Of a DNA stretch of 41,863 nt, positions 17,328-26,312 are shown piece after piece. The stretch lies in assembly GCA_013288305.1 (NCBI GenBank), contig JABDCD010000006.1:1-41863 (forward strand), in the 5' to 3' direction. The notes beneath the pieces are model-generated. The model saw only the letters and a program-made list of their open reading frames with translations, was not told where the DNA came from and ran no database searches. Source of the stretch: Alphaproteobacteria bacterium (GTDB lineage: Bacteria > Pseudomonadota > Alphaproteobacteria > Rickettsiales > SXRF01). Position numbers and translations under genes: made by a program. Each line of letters starts with the position of its first letter. Position 1 is the first letter of the stretch.

Positions 17328-17956
17328 ATTTTTTGTATCGGGAAACGTGGAACGTGATACGTGGTAAAGCATTTGTTTTTCCACGTATCACGTGTCATGT
17401 CCCACGATTTTTATACACATTGTTGTTTGTAATAGGCATGACCGCGCCCGCTGCGGCGCAGCAGCCCGTCCAATATGCTCCGCCCGCACCGGTATTCCCG
17501 CAGCTTCCGCCGTCGCGCCCGTGCACGGCGAAGGAGGTGCCAGGCGTGTGGAAATTGCTGCGTGTGTTTGAAACGCCGTCCGGCGCTGAGATGTCGGCGT
17601 TCCTCAGCAACCCCGTACAATTCATTCTTTTCGATGCCAACAGCACCTATGGAAAATATATCGGCAATGCCGAGCTGCCGCCCGCTTCGATACGCGGCGA
17701 AATCGCCAAGCAGGTATCGGGGCTGCAGCAATATCTCGTCGATGCATCGGGCATGGTCTTTTTTTATCAGGACCGAGCGTCGACGGATACGCAGGCCTGT
17801 TTTATCGTCGTCACTCCCGTGGAGCCGTTCGCGGCGGGGCAGATGCTGCTCATGCCGCCGGAAGGCACGATCAAGGGGCGGATGGTGAAAGTCTATATCA
17901 GGGTCAATGAACAGCCGCCGCCGCAGCCGCGCCGTGGGCGCGGGCGCCGGCGCTGA
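17324..17956 (+). CDS. Predicted exported protein of unknown function between nuoD and nuoE
   Basis: No family is recognised. The 210-residue protein has a hydrophobic export segment ([19 protein letters not shown]) ending in a plausible signal-peptidase site, AAA-QQ. A Pro-rich linker, a Cys-containing domain and a basic Pro/Arg tail ([13 protein letters not shown]) follow. The start ATG overlaps the nuoD stop (ATGA). About 25 residues between MNFL and the hydrophobic core are encoded by a heptad hairpin, so the signal peptide carries an unusually long N-region with several charges. Export may still occur. The ORF track begins this frame far upstream, inside nuoD; that part is a shadow. Confidence 0.8.
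   Translation: MNFLYRETWNVIRGKAFVFPRITCHVPRFLYTLLFVIGMTAPAAAQQPVQYAPPAPVFPQLPPSRPCTAKEVPGVWKLLRVFETPSGAEMSAFLSNPVQFILFDANSTYGKYIGNAELPPASIRGEIAKQVSGLQQYLVDASGMVFFYQDRASTDTQACFIVVTPVEPFAAGQMLLMPPEGTIKGRMVKVYIRVNEQPPPQPRRGRGRRR
17338..17407. repeat. Heptad hairpin element 3, in a signal-peptide region
   Basis: Arms 17338-17364 and 17381-17407 pair at 21 of 27 positions, and the inner 13 are perfect (ACGTGATACGTGG). Units of 7 nt read ACGTGGA, ACGTGAT, ACGTGGT. The 16-nt loop contains TTGTTTTT, the complement of the AAAAACAA core seen in the lolC element loop. Confidence 0.85.
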
Positions 17957-17967
17957 ACGGGGAAAAC

Positions 17968-18570
17968 ATGACGGGAAAAATTCACCAAACCGATGCAGTC
18001 GCGCCTGAACGTTTCGCCTTTACGCCCGAGAATTTCGCGCAGGCCAAGGCCATCATCGCGCGCTATCCGCAAGGCCGGCACGAGAGCGCCGTCATGCCGC
18101 TCCTGATGCTGGCGCAGCATCAGAACGACGGCTGGCTGCCCAAGAGCGCGATGGACTACGTGGCGGAAATACTCGGCATGGCGCCGGTGCGCGTCTACGA
18201 GGTGGCCAGCTTTTATAACATGTATAACCTGGAGCCGGTGGGCAGGCACGTCATCGGCGTATGCACGACGACACCCTGCTGGCTGCGCGGGTCGGATGCG
18301 ATTGTTGAAGCCTGCGAGCGCCATCTGGGCATAAGTTGTGGCGAGACGACGCCGGATGGGCAGTTCACGCTCAAAGAAGTCGAATGCCTGGGCGCCTGTG
18401 TCAACGCGCCGATGTGCCAGGTCGTAAGCGCACAAGGCGAATATTATTACGAGGATTTGACGGCGGACAACGTGACGCGCATCATCGACGTGCTGGCGCA
18501 TGGCGGCCAGCCCAAGGCAGGGCCGCAGGGGAAGAGGAAGTCAACGGAGCCGGTGGAAAAGAATCCATGA
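17968..18570 (+). CDS. nuoE: NADH-quinone oxidoreductase subunit E (2Fe-2S)
   Basis: 24-kDa-type subunit of the NADH dehydrogenase module, carrying cluster N1a. The 200 residues include [26 protein letters not shown] and [17 protein letters not shown]. The ligand Cys pairs lie in [10 protein letters not shown] and [10 protein letters not shown]. The C-terminal 20 or so residues are basic and low-complexity. It follows the exported-protein gene by 11 nt. Confidence 0.97.
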   Translation: MTGKIHQTDAVAPERFAFTPENFAQAKAIIARYPQGRHESAVMPLLMLAQHQNDGWLPKSAMDYVAEILGMAPVRVYEVASFYNMYNLEPVGRHVIGVCTTTPCWLRGSDAIVEACERHLGISCGETTPDGQFTLKEVECLGACVNAPMCQVVSAQGEYYYEDLTADNVTRIIDVLAHGGQPKAGPQGKRKSTEPVEKNP

Positions 18571-18577
18571 GAGTGTT

Positions 18578-19096
18578 ATGGCTGAGCCAGATTATCGCAT
18601 TTTCCCCTTTAAAGATATGACGATTGTTGCGGATTGTACTATAAATTTGTCTACATGTGGATATGCCTTAAAAGATAATAAGGTAATTGGTTCCATGTAT
18701 CTTTGTGGAGAGCCTCCTGCTCCTTTCGATAAACTAAAAAAACTGATACCACCTGAAGCCCACCATCGATTTTTCGATGTTGAATTTCCAGATGGACGCA
18801 AGATTGCCTTCGAAAAGCTTGATGTACCTATTGCTCTTGGTATGTTTGTCGCCGTTTCAAGAGAATTGATTGAGCATATTGAGAATGAGGGTCATGATAG
18901 CGGGGTTGAAGCTATATCAAAAGAATTATGGGAGAAGCATCAATTACCCGGTGAATATCGACATGGCAATTTGCACGAAAAGAATGATGAGATGTTAAAA
19001 ATTCTTGTAGATATGCTTAAAGAAAAACAAAATTATTGGAGAAAGATATCGGAAGCTAATCTACAAAAACTCTTACAAGAAAAAAGGGAATTATAG
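18578..19096 (+). CDS. Hypothetical AT-rich gene between nuoE and nuoF
   Basis: No family is recognised. The 172-residue soluble protein starts at ATG 18578 (MAEPDYRIFPFKDMTIVADC) with GAGAGTG upstream. The ORF track extends it into nuoE, which is a shadow. A likely beta-rich N-terminal half (VIGSMYLCGEPPAPF; FFDVEFPDGRKIAFEKLDVP) leads to a helical C-terminus (ILVDMLKEKQNYWRKISEAN), possibly a coiled coil. The gene is visibly AT-richer than nuoE and nuoF, which points to acquisition. It lies 7 nt after nuoE and 3 nt before nuoF, so it is co-transcribed. Confidence 0.8.
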   Translation: MAEPDYRIFPFKDMTIVADCTINLSTCGYALKDNKVIGSMYLCGEPPAPFDKLKKLIPPEAHHRFFDVEFPDGRKIAFEKLDVPIALGMFVAVSRELIEHIENEGHDSGVEAISKELWEKHQLPGEYRHGNLHEKNDEMLKILVDMLKEKQNYWRKISEANLQKLLQEKREL

Positions 19097-19099
19097 TTT

Positions 19100-20380
19100 A
19101 TGCTCACCGATAAAGATCGCATCTTCACCAATCTCTACGGCTTCGAGGACTGGAAACTCGAAGGGGCGAGGAAGCGTGGCGACTGGGACATGACCAAGAC
19201 GTTGCTGGCCAAGGGGCAGGACGCGATCATCGAGGAAGTGAAGGCCTCCGGCCTGCGCGGGCGCGGCGGGGCGGGATTTTCGACGGGGACGAAATGGTCG
19301 TTCATGCCCAAGAAATCCGACGGGCGGCCATCGTATCTCGTGGTCAACGCCGATGAGGGCGAGCCGGGCACGTGCAAAGACCGTGACATGCTGCGCCACG
19401 AGCCGCATAAGCTCATCGAGGGCTGCCTCATCGCCTGTTTTGCTATGCGCGCCTGCGCGGCGTATATCTATATCCGCGGCGAATTCTGGGACGAGGGCAA
19501 CCGGCTGGAACACGCCATCCAGGAGGCCTATGACGCTGGACTCATCGGGAAAAACGCCTGCGGCAGCAGCTTCGATTGCGATATTTTCGTGCATCGCGGC
19601 GCGGGGGCTTACATCTGCGGCGAGGAAATGGCGCTCATCGAATCGCTGGAAGGCAAGCCCGGAAAGCCGCGCTTGAAGCCGCCCTTTCCGGCGGCCTGCG
19701 GCGTGTGGGGTTGCCCGACCACGGTCAACAATGTCGAATCCATCGCCGTCGTGCCGACCATTTTGCGGCGCGGTGCGGCGTGGTTTGCCGCCATCGGCAG
19801 GCCGAATAATACCGGCACAAAAGTTTATTGCATTTCCGGCCATGTCAATAAACCCTGTAACGTCGAAGACGCGATGGGCGTGCCGCTGCGCGAGTTGATT
19901 GAAACGCACGCGGGCGGCGTACGCGGCGGCTGGGATAATTTATTGGCCGTGATTCCCGGCGGCTCGTCGGTGCCGGTGATTCCCAAAGAAATCTGCGATA
20001 CGGTGCTGATGGATTTCGATTCGCTTAAAGCCGTAAAATCCGGGCTGGGCACGGCGGCGGTGATTGTCATGGACAAATCGACCGACATCGTGCGCGCCAT
20101 CGCGCGGCTGTCGAAATTCTACATGCATGAATCCTGCGGCCAGTGCACGCCCTGCCGCGAGGGCACCGGCTGGCTGTGGCGCATCATGGATCGCATGGTG
20201 CGCGGCGAGGCGGAGGTGGCCGAAATCGACCAGATGCTCGACATCGCCAGCCGCATCGAAGGCCACACCATCTGCGCGCTGGGCGACGCCGCGGCGTGGC
20301 CGGTGCAGGGGCTGGTCAGGCATTTCCGGCCGGAGATTGAGCGGCGGATAAAGGAATATTCAAGAAGAAAGGTGGCATGA
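19100..20380 (+). CDS. nuoF: NADH-quinone oxidoreductase subunit F (NADH, FMN, 4Fe-4S)
   Basis: 51-kDa-type subunit that oxidises NADH and passes electrons through FMN and cluster N3. The 426 residues include [15 protein letters not shown] (NADH/FMN glycine loop), [33 protein letters not shown], and the cluster ligands in [15 protein letters not shown] plus the later Cys of [14 protein letters not shown]. The start ATG lies 3 nt after the preceding orphan gene. The next gene follows after a 1-nt gap. Confidence 0.98.
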   Translation: MLTDKDRIFTNLYGFEDWKLEGARKRGDWDMTKTLLAKGQDAIIEEVKASGLRGRGGAGFSTGTKWSFMPKKSDGRPSYLVVNADEGEPGTCKDRDMLRHEPHKLIEGCLIACFAMRACAAYIYIRGEFWDEGNRLEHAIQEAYDAGLIGKNACGSSFDCDIFVHRGAGAYICGEEMALIESLEGKPGKPRLKPPFPAACGVWGCPTTVNNVESIAVVPTILRRGAAWFAAIGRPNNTGTKVYCISGHVNKPCNVEDAMGVPLRELIETHAGGVRGGWDNLLAVIPGGSSVPVIPKEICDTVLMDFDSLKAVKSGLGTAAVIVMDKSTDIVRAIARLSKFYMHESCGQCTPCREGTGWLWRIMDRMVRGEAEVAEIDQMLDIASRIEGHTICALGDAAAWPVQGLVRHFRPEIERRIKEYSRRKVA

Positions 20381-20381
20381 C

Positions 20382-20720
20382 ATGGCCAAGCTGATCATGC
20401 GAGTCGAGGGGTTGAACGGGCAGGTCGAGCTGCTGGCCGATCGCGTGGTGATTCACCGGAAAGGCTTATGGAACGCGTTGACTTATGGCCTCAATGCCAA
20501 GCGGGAAATCCCCTTGAGCGCCATGTCGGAAGTGCAGTTCAAGGAGGCGTCCCGGTTCAACTTCGGCGAGATCGAATTCGTCGGCGGCGGCCGGGCTGCC
20601 CAGACCAAAAAGAAAATCAATCTCAACGCCGTGAAATTCAGGCGGGACAAGAACCAGGAATTTGAGATGCTCAAAGAAAAGATGTTTGAGATTATGGAAC
20701 AATATGCGCGCAATAAATAA
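20382..20720 (+). CDS. Small PH-like (DUF4429-like) protein between nuoF and nuoG
   Basis: The 112-residue protein lacks a signal peptide or membrane segment. The pattern NGQVELLADRVVIHRKGLWN, EIPLSAMSEVQFKEASRFNFGEIEF and LNAVKFRRDKNQEFEMLKEKM resembles the bacterial PH-like fold often labelled DUF4429, in which a seven-strand barrel ends in a helix. The role is unknown. It begins one base after the nuoF stop and is part of the operon. Codon use resembles the nuo genes. The family call rests on pattern memory and is moderate. Confidence 0.75.
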   Translation: MAKLIMRVEGLNGQVELLADRVVIHRKGLWNALTYGLNAKREIPLSAMSEVQFKEASRFNFGEIEFVGGGRAAQTKKKINLNAVKFRRDKNQEFEMLKEKMFEIMEQYARNK

Positions 20721-20736
20721 CGATGTCATTATTCTT

Positions 20737-20793
20737 ATGTCCAAACTGACCATTGACGACTGCGAATTTTTTTTCGAGATGATGAACCAGTAA
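20737..20793 (+). pseudogene. Remnant copy of the nuoG 5' end
   Basis: ATG at 20737 opens an 18-codon frame, MSKLTIDDCEFFFEMMNQ. Its first seven codons match the nuoG start at 21273 (MPKLTID), and 18 consecutive bases (CCAAACTGACCATTGACG) are identical. After that the sequences diverge. It looks like a scar left when the gene at 20817 was placed in front of nuoG. A functional leader peptide is possible but less likely. Confidence 0.6.
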
Positions 20794-20816
20794 AATAAGC
20801 AAACGAGGTAACAGTA

Positions 20817-21269
20817 ATGCCTATATTTCTATATTGTGTAATTGGATTGATGATGGCTGTCCCGGCAAACGCTGCCGAAGACGCATATCCTGTATCTCCT
20901 GCGGTTTCACCTTCGGTATCCCGGTTGCAGCCGCAAGCCGGTAGCGCGCAGCAGGCAGGCGGCGCACAAAAACTTAATCCCGTACAAATGAAAAAAAATA
21001 CGGAGGATGCTATAAATGCCATGAACGCGGTACAAAGCAGTCTTTGGGACCAATCAATGATTGCTCTCCTGCCGATGGTCATCATATTGATTACTATTGT
21101 GCTTTTATATGCGTTCAAGATACGCCAGGATAGTAAATTAGGCAGACGCATCATCGACAATTACGCTAATAATCAGCTCATCATGGAACGCCAGCGCATG
21201 ATGCTTGAGCATCTGGCCAATATCGAAAAATTATTGATCGATATTTCACATAAATTGGATAAGAAATAA
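20817..21269 (+). CDS. Hypothetical single-pass membrane protein with coiled-coil tail
   Basis: No family is recognised. The 150-residue protein begins with a signal-peptide-like segment (MPIFLYCVIGLMMAVPANAA). A Pro/Ser/Gln-rich periplasmic stretch, one transmembrane helix (MIALLPMVIILITIVLLYAF) and a cytoplasmic helical tail likely to be coiled (ERQRMMLEHLANIEKLLIDI) follow. GAGG precedes the ATG. It sits 3 nt before nuoG, downstream of a partial copy of the nuoG start, which suggests recent insertion. Confidence 0.8.
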   Translation: MPIFLYCVIGLMMAVPANAAEDAYPVSPAVSPSVSRLQPQAGSAQQAGGAQKLNPVQMKKNTEDAINAMNAVQSSLWDQSMIALLPMVIILITIVLLYAFKIRQDSKLGRRIIDNYANNQLIMERQRMMLEHLANIEKLLIDISHKLDKK

Positions 21270-21272
21270 TTC

Positions 21273-23339
21273 ATGCCCAAACTGACCATTGACGGACAAG
21301 AGATCGAAGTCGAACCCGGCACGGTGATCATCCAGGCCTGCGAGCAGTTGGGCATCGAGATTCCGCGCTTTTGTTATCATGAGCGGCTGGCCATCGCCGG
21401 GAATTGCCGCATGTGTTTGGTTGAGGTATCGCCCGGACCGCCCAAGCCGCAGGCCAGTTGCGCGCTGCCGTGCGCCGATAACATGGTGGTCAAAACCAAC
21501 TCGCCGATGGTGAAAAAAGCGCGCGAGGGTGTGATGGAATTCCTGCTCATCAACCATCCGCTGGATTGCCCGATCTGCGACCAGGGCGGCGAGTGCGATT
21601 TGCAGGACCAAGCGCTTTTTTACGGCCAGGGCAAAAGCCGCTACCGCGAGATGAAACGCGCCGTCGAAGATAAATACATGGGGCCGGTGATCAAAACGCA
21701 GATGACGCGCTGTATCCACTGCACGCGTTGTATCCGCTTCGCCGAAGACATCGCGGGCGTGCCGGAGTTGGGCGCGTTCGGCCGCGGCGAACATATGGAA
21801 GTCGGGACGTATGTCGAAAAAGCGATTACGTCGGAGCTTTCCGGAAATCTGGTTGATATTTGCCCCGTCGGCGCGCTGACCTCGCGGCCCTATGCCTTTG
21901 TCGCGCGCCCATGGGACTTGAAAAAAACCGAATCGATCGATGTGATGGATGCGGTCGGCTCGGCAATTCGCATTGATTCCCGCGGCGAAGCGGTGCTGCG
22001 CATTTTGCCGCGCATTAACGAGGATATCAACGAGGAATGGATTTCCGACAAGACGCGCCATGCCTGCGACGGGCTGCGCGTGCAGCGGCTCGACCGGCCG
22101 TATATCCGAAATGCCGAAGGCAAGCTGGTGGAGGCGACATGGCCGGAAGCGTTTGCGCTCATTGCCGAATGGATGAAGCGCCTGCAACCGGAGGAGATGG
22201 CGGCACTGGCGGGCGATCTGGCCTGCGCCGAAAGCGTCATGGCGCTACGCGATTTGCTCGATGGGCTGGGTGTTGTCAGCCGCGATTGCCGCATTGATGG
22301 CGCGCATCTTGATGCGGCGAATCGTGCCCATTATCTATTCAATACGACCATCGCCGGCATCGAACAGGCCGATATGTGCCTGCTCATCGGAGCCAATCCA
22401 CGCCGTGAAGCGGCGATGGTGAATGCCCGTATCCGCAAGGCATGGCGTCATGGGCTGAAGGTGTATCATATCGGGGCGGAAACTGACCTGACCTATCCTT
22501 ATGAAACGCTCGGAAACGATCCGGGCCTTCTTGGCGATATTGCCGGCGGGCGGCATGAATTGTCCAAAATTTTAACCGCCGCCAAAAAGCCGATGCTTAT
22601 TTTAGGCAGCGGAGCGCTGGCGCGTCCCGACGGCGAGGAAATTTTCGCAGCGGCGCGGGCGATTGCGGATAAGTGCGGCCTGGTCAAGGACGGCTGGAAC
22701 GGCTTTAACGTGCTGCATCATGGGGCGGCGAGGGCAGGGGCGCTCGATCTCGGCTTCGTGCCTGCCGAGGGCGGCAAGCCTATGGGGAAAATCTTCGACG
22801 GATGCCGCCGCGAGGAAATCAAGCTAGTCTATTTGCTGGGCGCCGACGAATTCGATATGGAGCGGCTGGCCAATGCTTTCGTTATCTACCAGGGGCATCA
22901 TGGCGACGCCGGGGCGCATTGGGCGGACGTGGTGCTGCCCGGCGCGGCCTATACGGAGAAAGACGCGACCTACGTCAACCTCGAAGGCCGCGTGCAGCAG
23001 ACGAAACGCGCCGTGTTCCCGCCCGGCCAGGCCAAGGAAGACTGGGCGATCATCCGCGCGCTTTCGGACGCGCTGGGTAAGCCGTTGCCCTATGATAACC
23101 TGGCGCAATTGCGCGCGCGCATGGTGAAGCTTGCGCCGCATTTTGCTAACGTAGACGAAGTTATTCCCGCCGCATGGCCTGCGATGCCGGAACATGGCGG
23201 TCAGTTCCGTATATCCGATGCGCCGTTCGAGGAATTCATCAGTAATTTCTACATGACCGACCCGATCAGCCGCGCTTCCAAGACGATGGCGGAATGTACG
23301 AAGGAAATTCTGGGGCAGGGGATGAGGAAGGTGGCGTAA
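21273..23339 (+). CDS. nuoG: NADH-quinone oxidoreductase subunit G
   Basis: 75-kDa-type subunit of the NADH dehydrogenase module with several iron-sulfur clusters. The 688 residues start with a ferredoxin-like domain (IPRFCYHERLAIAGNCRMCLVEV...ASCALPC), then a His/Cys cluster (NHPLDCPICDQGGECDLQDQ), two-cluster ligands (TRCIHCTRCIRFAEDI, VDICPVGALTS) and a molybdopterin-oxidoreductase-like domain that has lost cofactor function in the family. Residues NEEWISDKTRHACDGLRVQRLDRPY are typical. The stop is followed at once by a palindromic element. Confidence 0.98.
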   Translation: MPKLTIDGQEIEVEPGTVIIQACEQLGIEIPRFCYHERLAIAGNCRMCLVEVSPGPPKPQASCALPCADNMVVKTNSPMVKKAREGVMEFLLINHPLDCPICDQGGECDLQDQALFYGQGKSRYREMKRAVEDKYMGPVIKTQMTRCIHCTRCIRFAEDIAGVPELGAFGRGEHMEVGTYVEKAITSELSGNLVDICPVGALTSRPYAFVARPWDLKKTESIDVMDAVGSAIRIDSRGEAVLRILPRINEDINEEWISDKTRHACDGLRVQRLDRPYIRNAEGKLVEATWPEAFALIAEWMKRLQPEEMAALAGDLACAESVMALRDLLDGLGVVSRDCRIDGAHLDAANRAHYLFNTTIAGIEQADMCLLIGANPRREAAMVNARIRKAWRHGLKVYHIGAETDLTYPYETLGNDPGLLGDIAGGRHELSKILTAAKKPMLILGSGALARPDGEEIFAAARAIADKCGLVKDGWNGFNVLHHGAARAGALDLGFVPAEGGKPMGKIFDGCRREEIKLVYLLGADEFDMERLANAFVIYQGHHGDAGAHWADVVLPGAAYTEKDATYVNLEGRVQQTKRAVFPPGQAKEDWAIIRALSDALGKPLPYDNLAQLRARMVKLAPHFANVDEVIPAAWPAMPEHGGQFRISDAPFEEFISNFYMTDPISRASKTMAECTKEILGQGMRKVA

Positions 23340-23341
23340 CC

Positions 23342-23428
23342 CGTCATGGCCTGAATTACGAAGTAATTCTAAGGCCATCCAGTCTTTCTGGATCCCCCTA
23401 GAGTTGCTTCGCAACTCGGGGGATGACG
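23342..23428. repeat. Palindromic element 5' of the GIY-YIG gene
   Basis: Outer arms CGTCAT/ATGACG enclose three hairpins: GGCCT-GAATTAC-gaa-GTAATTC-AAGGCC, TCCAG-tcttt-CTGGA, and CCCCC...GAGTTGC-ttc-GCAACTC-GGGGG. Its left part, CGTCATnnCCTGAATTAnGAAG, recurs in the element after the nuclease gene, so the two are related copies in direct orientation. Confidence 0.8.
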
Positions 23429-23458
23429 AGGTGGCCATGGCGGAAGAGGAGAATTAAA

Positions 23459-23758
23459 ATGCGCAGGAGGGAATGTATCGCGGTATATATCATGGCAAGC
23501 CGGAGAAACGGCACATTGTATATTGGCGTAACATCAGATCTCATAGGGAGAACATATCAGCATAAAACAAGTGTTGTAGATGGGTTCACTAAAAAATATG
23601 GAGTACATTTGCTTGTATGGTATGAAGTGCATGAATCAATGGAAACTGCTATTCACAGGGAAAAGCGCCTCAAGAAATATACACGTGCCATGAAATTGGC
23701 GTTGATTGAAAAAATGAATCCGGAGTGGAAAGATTTGTATGAAGAGATTGTTGGCTGA
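23459..23758 (+). CDS. GIY-YIG endonuclease-domain protein in a palindrome-flanked cassette
   Basis: The 99-residue protein is a single GIY-YIG domain: CIAVYIMASRRNGTLYIGVT carries both halves of the name motif, followed by the Arg helix (SDLIGRTYQHKTS), VDGFTKKYGVHLLVWYE and the Glu-bearing helix (AIHREKRLKKYTRAMKLALI). Proteins of this size in alphaproteobacteria are widespread stand-alone nucleases of unknown role. ATG 23459 is chosen because AGGAG lies 10 nt upstream; the track start at 23423 is inside the palindrome. The gene is AT-richer than nuoG and nuoH and flanked by two related palindromes, which suggests a small mobile cassette that uses the nuclease. It does not break the nuo reading frames. 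Confidence 0.88.
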   Translation: MRRRECIAVYIMASRRNGTLYIGVTSDLIGRTYQHKTSVVDGFTKKYGVHLLVWYEVHESMETAIHREKRLKKYTRAMKLALIEKMNPEWKDLYEEIVG

Positions 23759-23764
23759 ATTGAA

Positions 23765-23834
23765 CTCGTCATCACCTGAATTAAGAAGACTGGGTCGCCC
23801 TAGAATCGCAAGTGCGATTCGGGCGATGACAGAG
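23765..23834. repeat. Palindromic element 3' of the GIY-YIG gene
   Basis: Outer arms CTCGTCATC/GATGACAGAG enclose a strong inner hairpin (TCGCCC...GAATCGC-aagt-GCGATTC-GGGCGA). The left end CGTCATCACCTGAATTAAGAAG matches the element before the nuclease gene. It ends 14 nt before the nuoH start and leaves the AAGGTG binding site intact. Confidence 0.8.
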
Positions 23835-23848
23835 CTTAAGGTGTGTAA

Positions 23849-24862
23849 ATGACAGATTTTTTCAACCAACTCCTCCCCCTCCTTCTCCTCATCGGCAAAA
23901 TCCTGTTGGTGGTGGTGCCGCTCCTCATCTGCGTGGCGATGCTGACGCTGGTGGAGCGCAAGGTGATTGCGGCGATGCAGTTGCGCAAGGGGCCGAATGT
24001 CGTCGGGTTCTGGGGACTGTTGCAGCCCTTTGCCGATGGGTTGAAATTATTGTTCAAGGAAACCATCCTGCCGTCCGAGGCGAGCAAGATTGTGTTCATC
24101 GCCGCGCCGATGCTGACTTTTTCGCTGGCGATGCTGGGCTGGGCGGTGATTCCGATCGCGCCGGATTTCGTCATCGCCGACATTAATGTCGGCATCCTTT
24201 ATCTCTTCGCCATCTCCAGCCTGGGCGTGTACGGCATCATCATGGCCGGCTGGGCGAGCAACTCGAAATACGCCTTCCTCGGCGCCATTCGCTCCAGCGC
24301 GCAGATGGTGAGCTACGAAGTGTCCATCGGCTTCGTCATCGTGACCGTGATGCTGATGTCCGGCTCGCTGAATCTCGGCGATATCGTGCGCGCGCAGGGC
24401 GGCGGCATCCAGCATTGGAATGCGTTCGGCATTTTATTCCCCATGTTCGTCGTGTTTTTCATCTCGGCGCTGGCCGAGACTAACCGCCATCCGTTCGACC
24501 TGCCGGAAGCGGAAGCGGAATTGGTGGCGGGCTATAACGTCGAATATTCGGCGATGAGTTTTGCGCTGTTTTTCCTCGGCGAATACGCCAACATGATCCT
24601 GATGAGCGGCATGGCGACAATTTTATTCCTCGGCGGCTGGCAGCCACCGTTGGATGTCGCGCCGTTTACCCTGGTTCCAGGCGCGGCGTGGTTTATCGCC
24701 AAGGTGCTGGCGTGCCTGTTCGTCTTCATCTGGGCGCGGGCGACGCTGCCGCGCTACCGCTACGATCAACTCATGCGCCTGGGTTGGAAGGTATTTCTGC
24801 CGTTGTCGCTGCTGTGGGTGGTGCTGGTTGCGGGATATGTCGTTTATGCGAAAGCGGGTTAG
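23849..24862 (+). CDS. nuoH: NADH-quinone oxidoreductase subunit H
   Basis: Membrane subunit that links the quinone site to the proton-pumping arm. The 337 residues hold eight or so hydrophobic helices and the signatures [62 protein letters not shown] and [29 protein letters not shown] precedes the ATG. The next gene, a DedA homologue, begins 4 nt after the stop. Confidence 0.98.
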   Translation: MTDFFNQLLPLLLLIGKILLVVVPLLICVAMLTLVERKVIAAMQLRKGPNVVGFWGLLQPFADGLKLLFKETILPSEASKIVFIAAPMLTFSLAMLGWAVIPIAPDFVIADINVGILYLFAISSLGVYGIIMAGWASNSKYAFLGAIRSSAQMVSYEVSIGFVIVTVMLMSGSLNLGDIVRAQGGGIQHWNAFGILFPMFVVFFISALAETNRHPFDLPEAEAELVAGYNVEYSAMSFALFFLGEYANMILMSGMATILFLGGWQPPLDVAPFTLVPGAAWFIAKVLACLFVFIWARATLPRYRYDQLMRLGWKVFLPLSLLWVVLVAGYVVYAKAG

Positions 24863-24866
24863 ATAA

Positions 24867-25487
24867 GTGGAAACCTTCGCTTCATGGCTGGTCGATGTGG
24901 TGCAGGGCTTCGGCTATCTCGGTCTGTTCATCACCATGTTTTTCGGAAACGCCCTGGTGCCGATTCCGGTCGAGGCCATCATGATTCCCGCCGGTTACCT
25001 CGTCGAGCAGCACCAGATGAATGTGTGGTTGGTCATGGCCAGCGCCATTTTCGGCGACATCAGCGGCTCGTTGTTTTCTTACTACGTCGCGCGTCACTTT
25101 GGCCGCCGCTTTTTGTTTGCCTATGGCAAATATCTGTTTTTCACCCACGATAAAATCGAGATGCTCGATAAATTTTTCGCCGGTCACGGCGAAATTTCGG
25201 TATTAACCGGCCGCCTGATACCGGGATTGCGCCATTTCATGGCGTTTCCGGCCGGGCTGTCGCACATGAACGTCAAAAAATTCACCACTTATACCGGTGT
25301 TGGCGGTGGACTATGGATGTCAATCTTGGTATTGGTCGGCTATGTGATCGGCGGCAATAAGGCGCTGGTGAAGCATTACATGCCGTATGTCGAAGCTGCG
25401 ATTATCGGAGGAGTGATAATGATGGTGATATGGTACGTGCGGCGCCACCGCCGGAAATTAAGGGAGCAACCCGATGGTAAGGCTTGA
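24867..25487 (+). CDS. DedA-family membrane protein between nuoH and nuoI
   Basis: DedA proteins are inner-membrane proteins with a re-entrant fold, implicated in lipid flipping and envelope homeostasis. The 206 residues include [25 protein letters not shown], the [18 protein letters not shown] segment and the Gly/Arg motif [21 protein letters not shown]. The last two hydrophobic helices are [22 protein letters not shown] and [15 protein letters not shown]. It starts with GTG and its end overlaps nuoI by 14 nt, so expression is coupled to the operon. The gene is not part of standard nuo operons. Confidence 0.9.
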   Translation: METFASWLVDVVQGFGYLGLFITMFFGNALVPIPVEAIMIPAGYLVEQHQMNVWLVMASAIFGDISGSLFSYYVARHFGRRFLFAYGKYLFFTHDKIEMLDKFFAGHGEISVLTGRLIPGLRHFMAFPAGLSHMNVKKFTTYTGVGGGLWMSILVLVGYVIGGNKALVKHYMPYVEAAIIGGVIMMVIWYVRRHRRKLREQPDGKA

Positions 25488-25962
25488 CAGGGCAGCGCGC
25501 TCGTTTCTGCTGGCGGAGTTAGTGGCCGGATTCGCCATGACGCTTACCTATTTTTTCAAAAAACCCGTCACCATCAATTATCCATACGAAAAAGGCCCGC
25601 TGTCGCCCCGCTTCCGAGGCGAACATGCGCTGCGGCGTTATCCCAACGGCGAGGAACGCTGCATCGCCTGCAAGCTGTGCGAGGCGATCTGTCCGGCGCA
25701 GGCCATCACCATCGAAGCCGAAGTGCGCGAGGACGGCGGCAGGCGCACGACGCGCTACGACATCGACATGACCAAATGCATCTATTGCGGCTTTTGTCAG
25801 GAAGCCTGCCCGGTCGACGCCATCGTCGAAGGCCCCAATTTCGAATACGCCGCCGAAACGCGCGAGGAATTATTTTACAACAAGGAAAAATTATTGGCCA
25901 ATGGCGACCGCTGGGAACCAGCGCTGGCGGCGAATCTGGAAGCAGATAAGGAGTATAGGTAA
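25474..25962 (+). CDS. nuoI: NADH-quinone oxidoreductase subunit I (two 4Fe-4S)
   Basis: TYKY-type subunit with clusters N6a and N6b, carrying electrons from NuoG toward NuoB. The 162 residues include an N-terminal amphipathic region, [20 protein letters not shown], the two ligand sets [12 protein letters not shown] and [12 protein letters not shown], and a typical C-terminus ([18 protein letters not shown]). AGGGAG before the ATG lies inside the DedA gene, and the two overlap by 14 nt. Confidence 0.98.
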   Translation: MVRLDRAARSFLLAELVAGFAMTLTYFFKKPVTINYPYEKGPLSPRFRGEHALRRYPNGEERCIACKLCEAICPAQAITIEAEVREDGGRRTTRYDIDMTKCIYCGFCQEACPVDAIVEGPNFEYAAETREELFYNKEKLLANGDRWEPALAANLEADKEYR

Positions 25963-25979
25963 AACATATTGGAATATTT

Positions 25980-26312
25980 ATGGATAACAAAAAACATAAT
26001 CAGCATCCTGTAATTAAAAACATTGAGAGGTCAATGAAACTTTCTTGGGCAATGCTTAAAGCACTATATGATCCGGATCATGTACAACCTGGGCGTGAAA
26101 AGCAGCACCAAGATGTTACTAAGCTTATTCGCAGAATAGATGACGGTGCTGACGAAGAGGTGGGACGTGAACTAATAACGCTACTTAAACAAGACCGGCT
26201 AACGCGGGAAGAACAGGAAGCGTTTGGCACTTTACAACTTTTATTCGAAAGTACGACAACCAAATCATTGCAAAATCTTGGAAAACATGAAGGTAGGTCG
26301 CCTCGAAGATGA
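25980..26312 (+). CDS. Hypothetical protein between nuoI and nuoJ
   Basis: No family is recognised. The 110-residue protein is charged and helical (IERSMKLSWAMLKALYDPDH; KQHQDVTKLIRRIDDGADEE), with no membrane segment or signal peptide. It starts 17 nt after nuoI, and its stop overlaps the nuoJ start (ATGA). It is AT-richer than the flanking nuo genes, so it may be acquired. The coupling to nuoJ supports real translation. Confidence 0.7.
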   Translation: MDNKKHNQHPVIKNIERSMKLSWAMLKALYDPDHVQPGREKQHQDVTKLIRRIDDGADEEVGRELITLLKQDRLTREEQEAFGTLQLLFESTTTKSLQNLGKHEGRSPRR

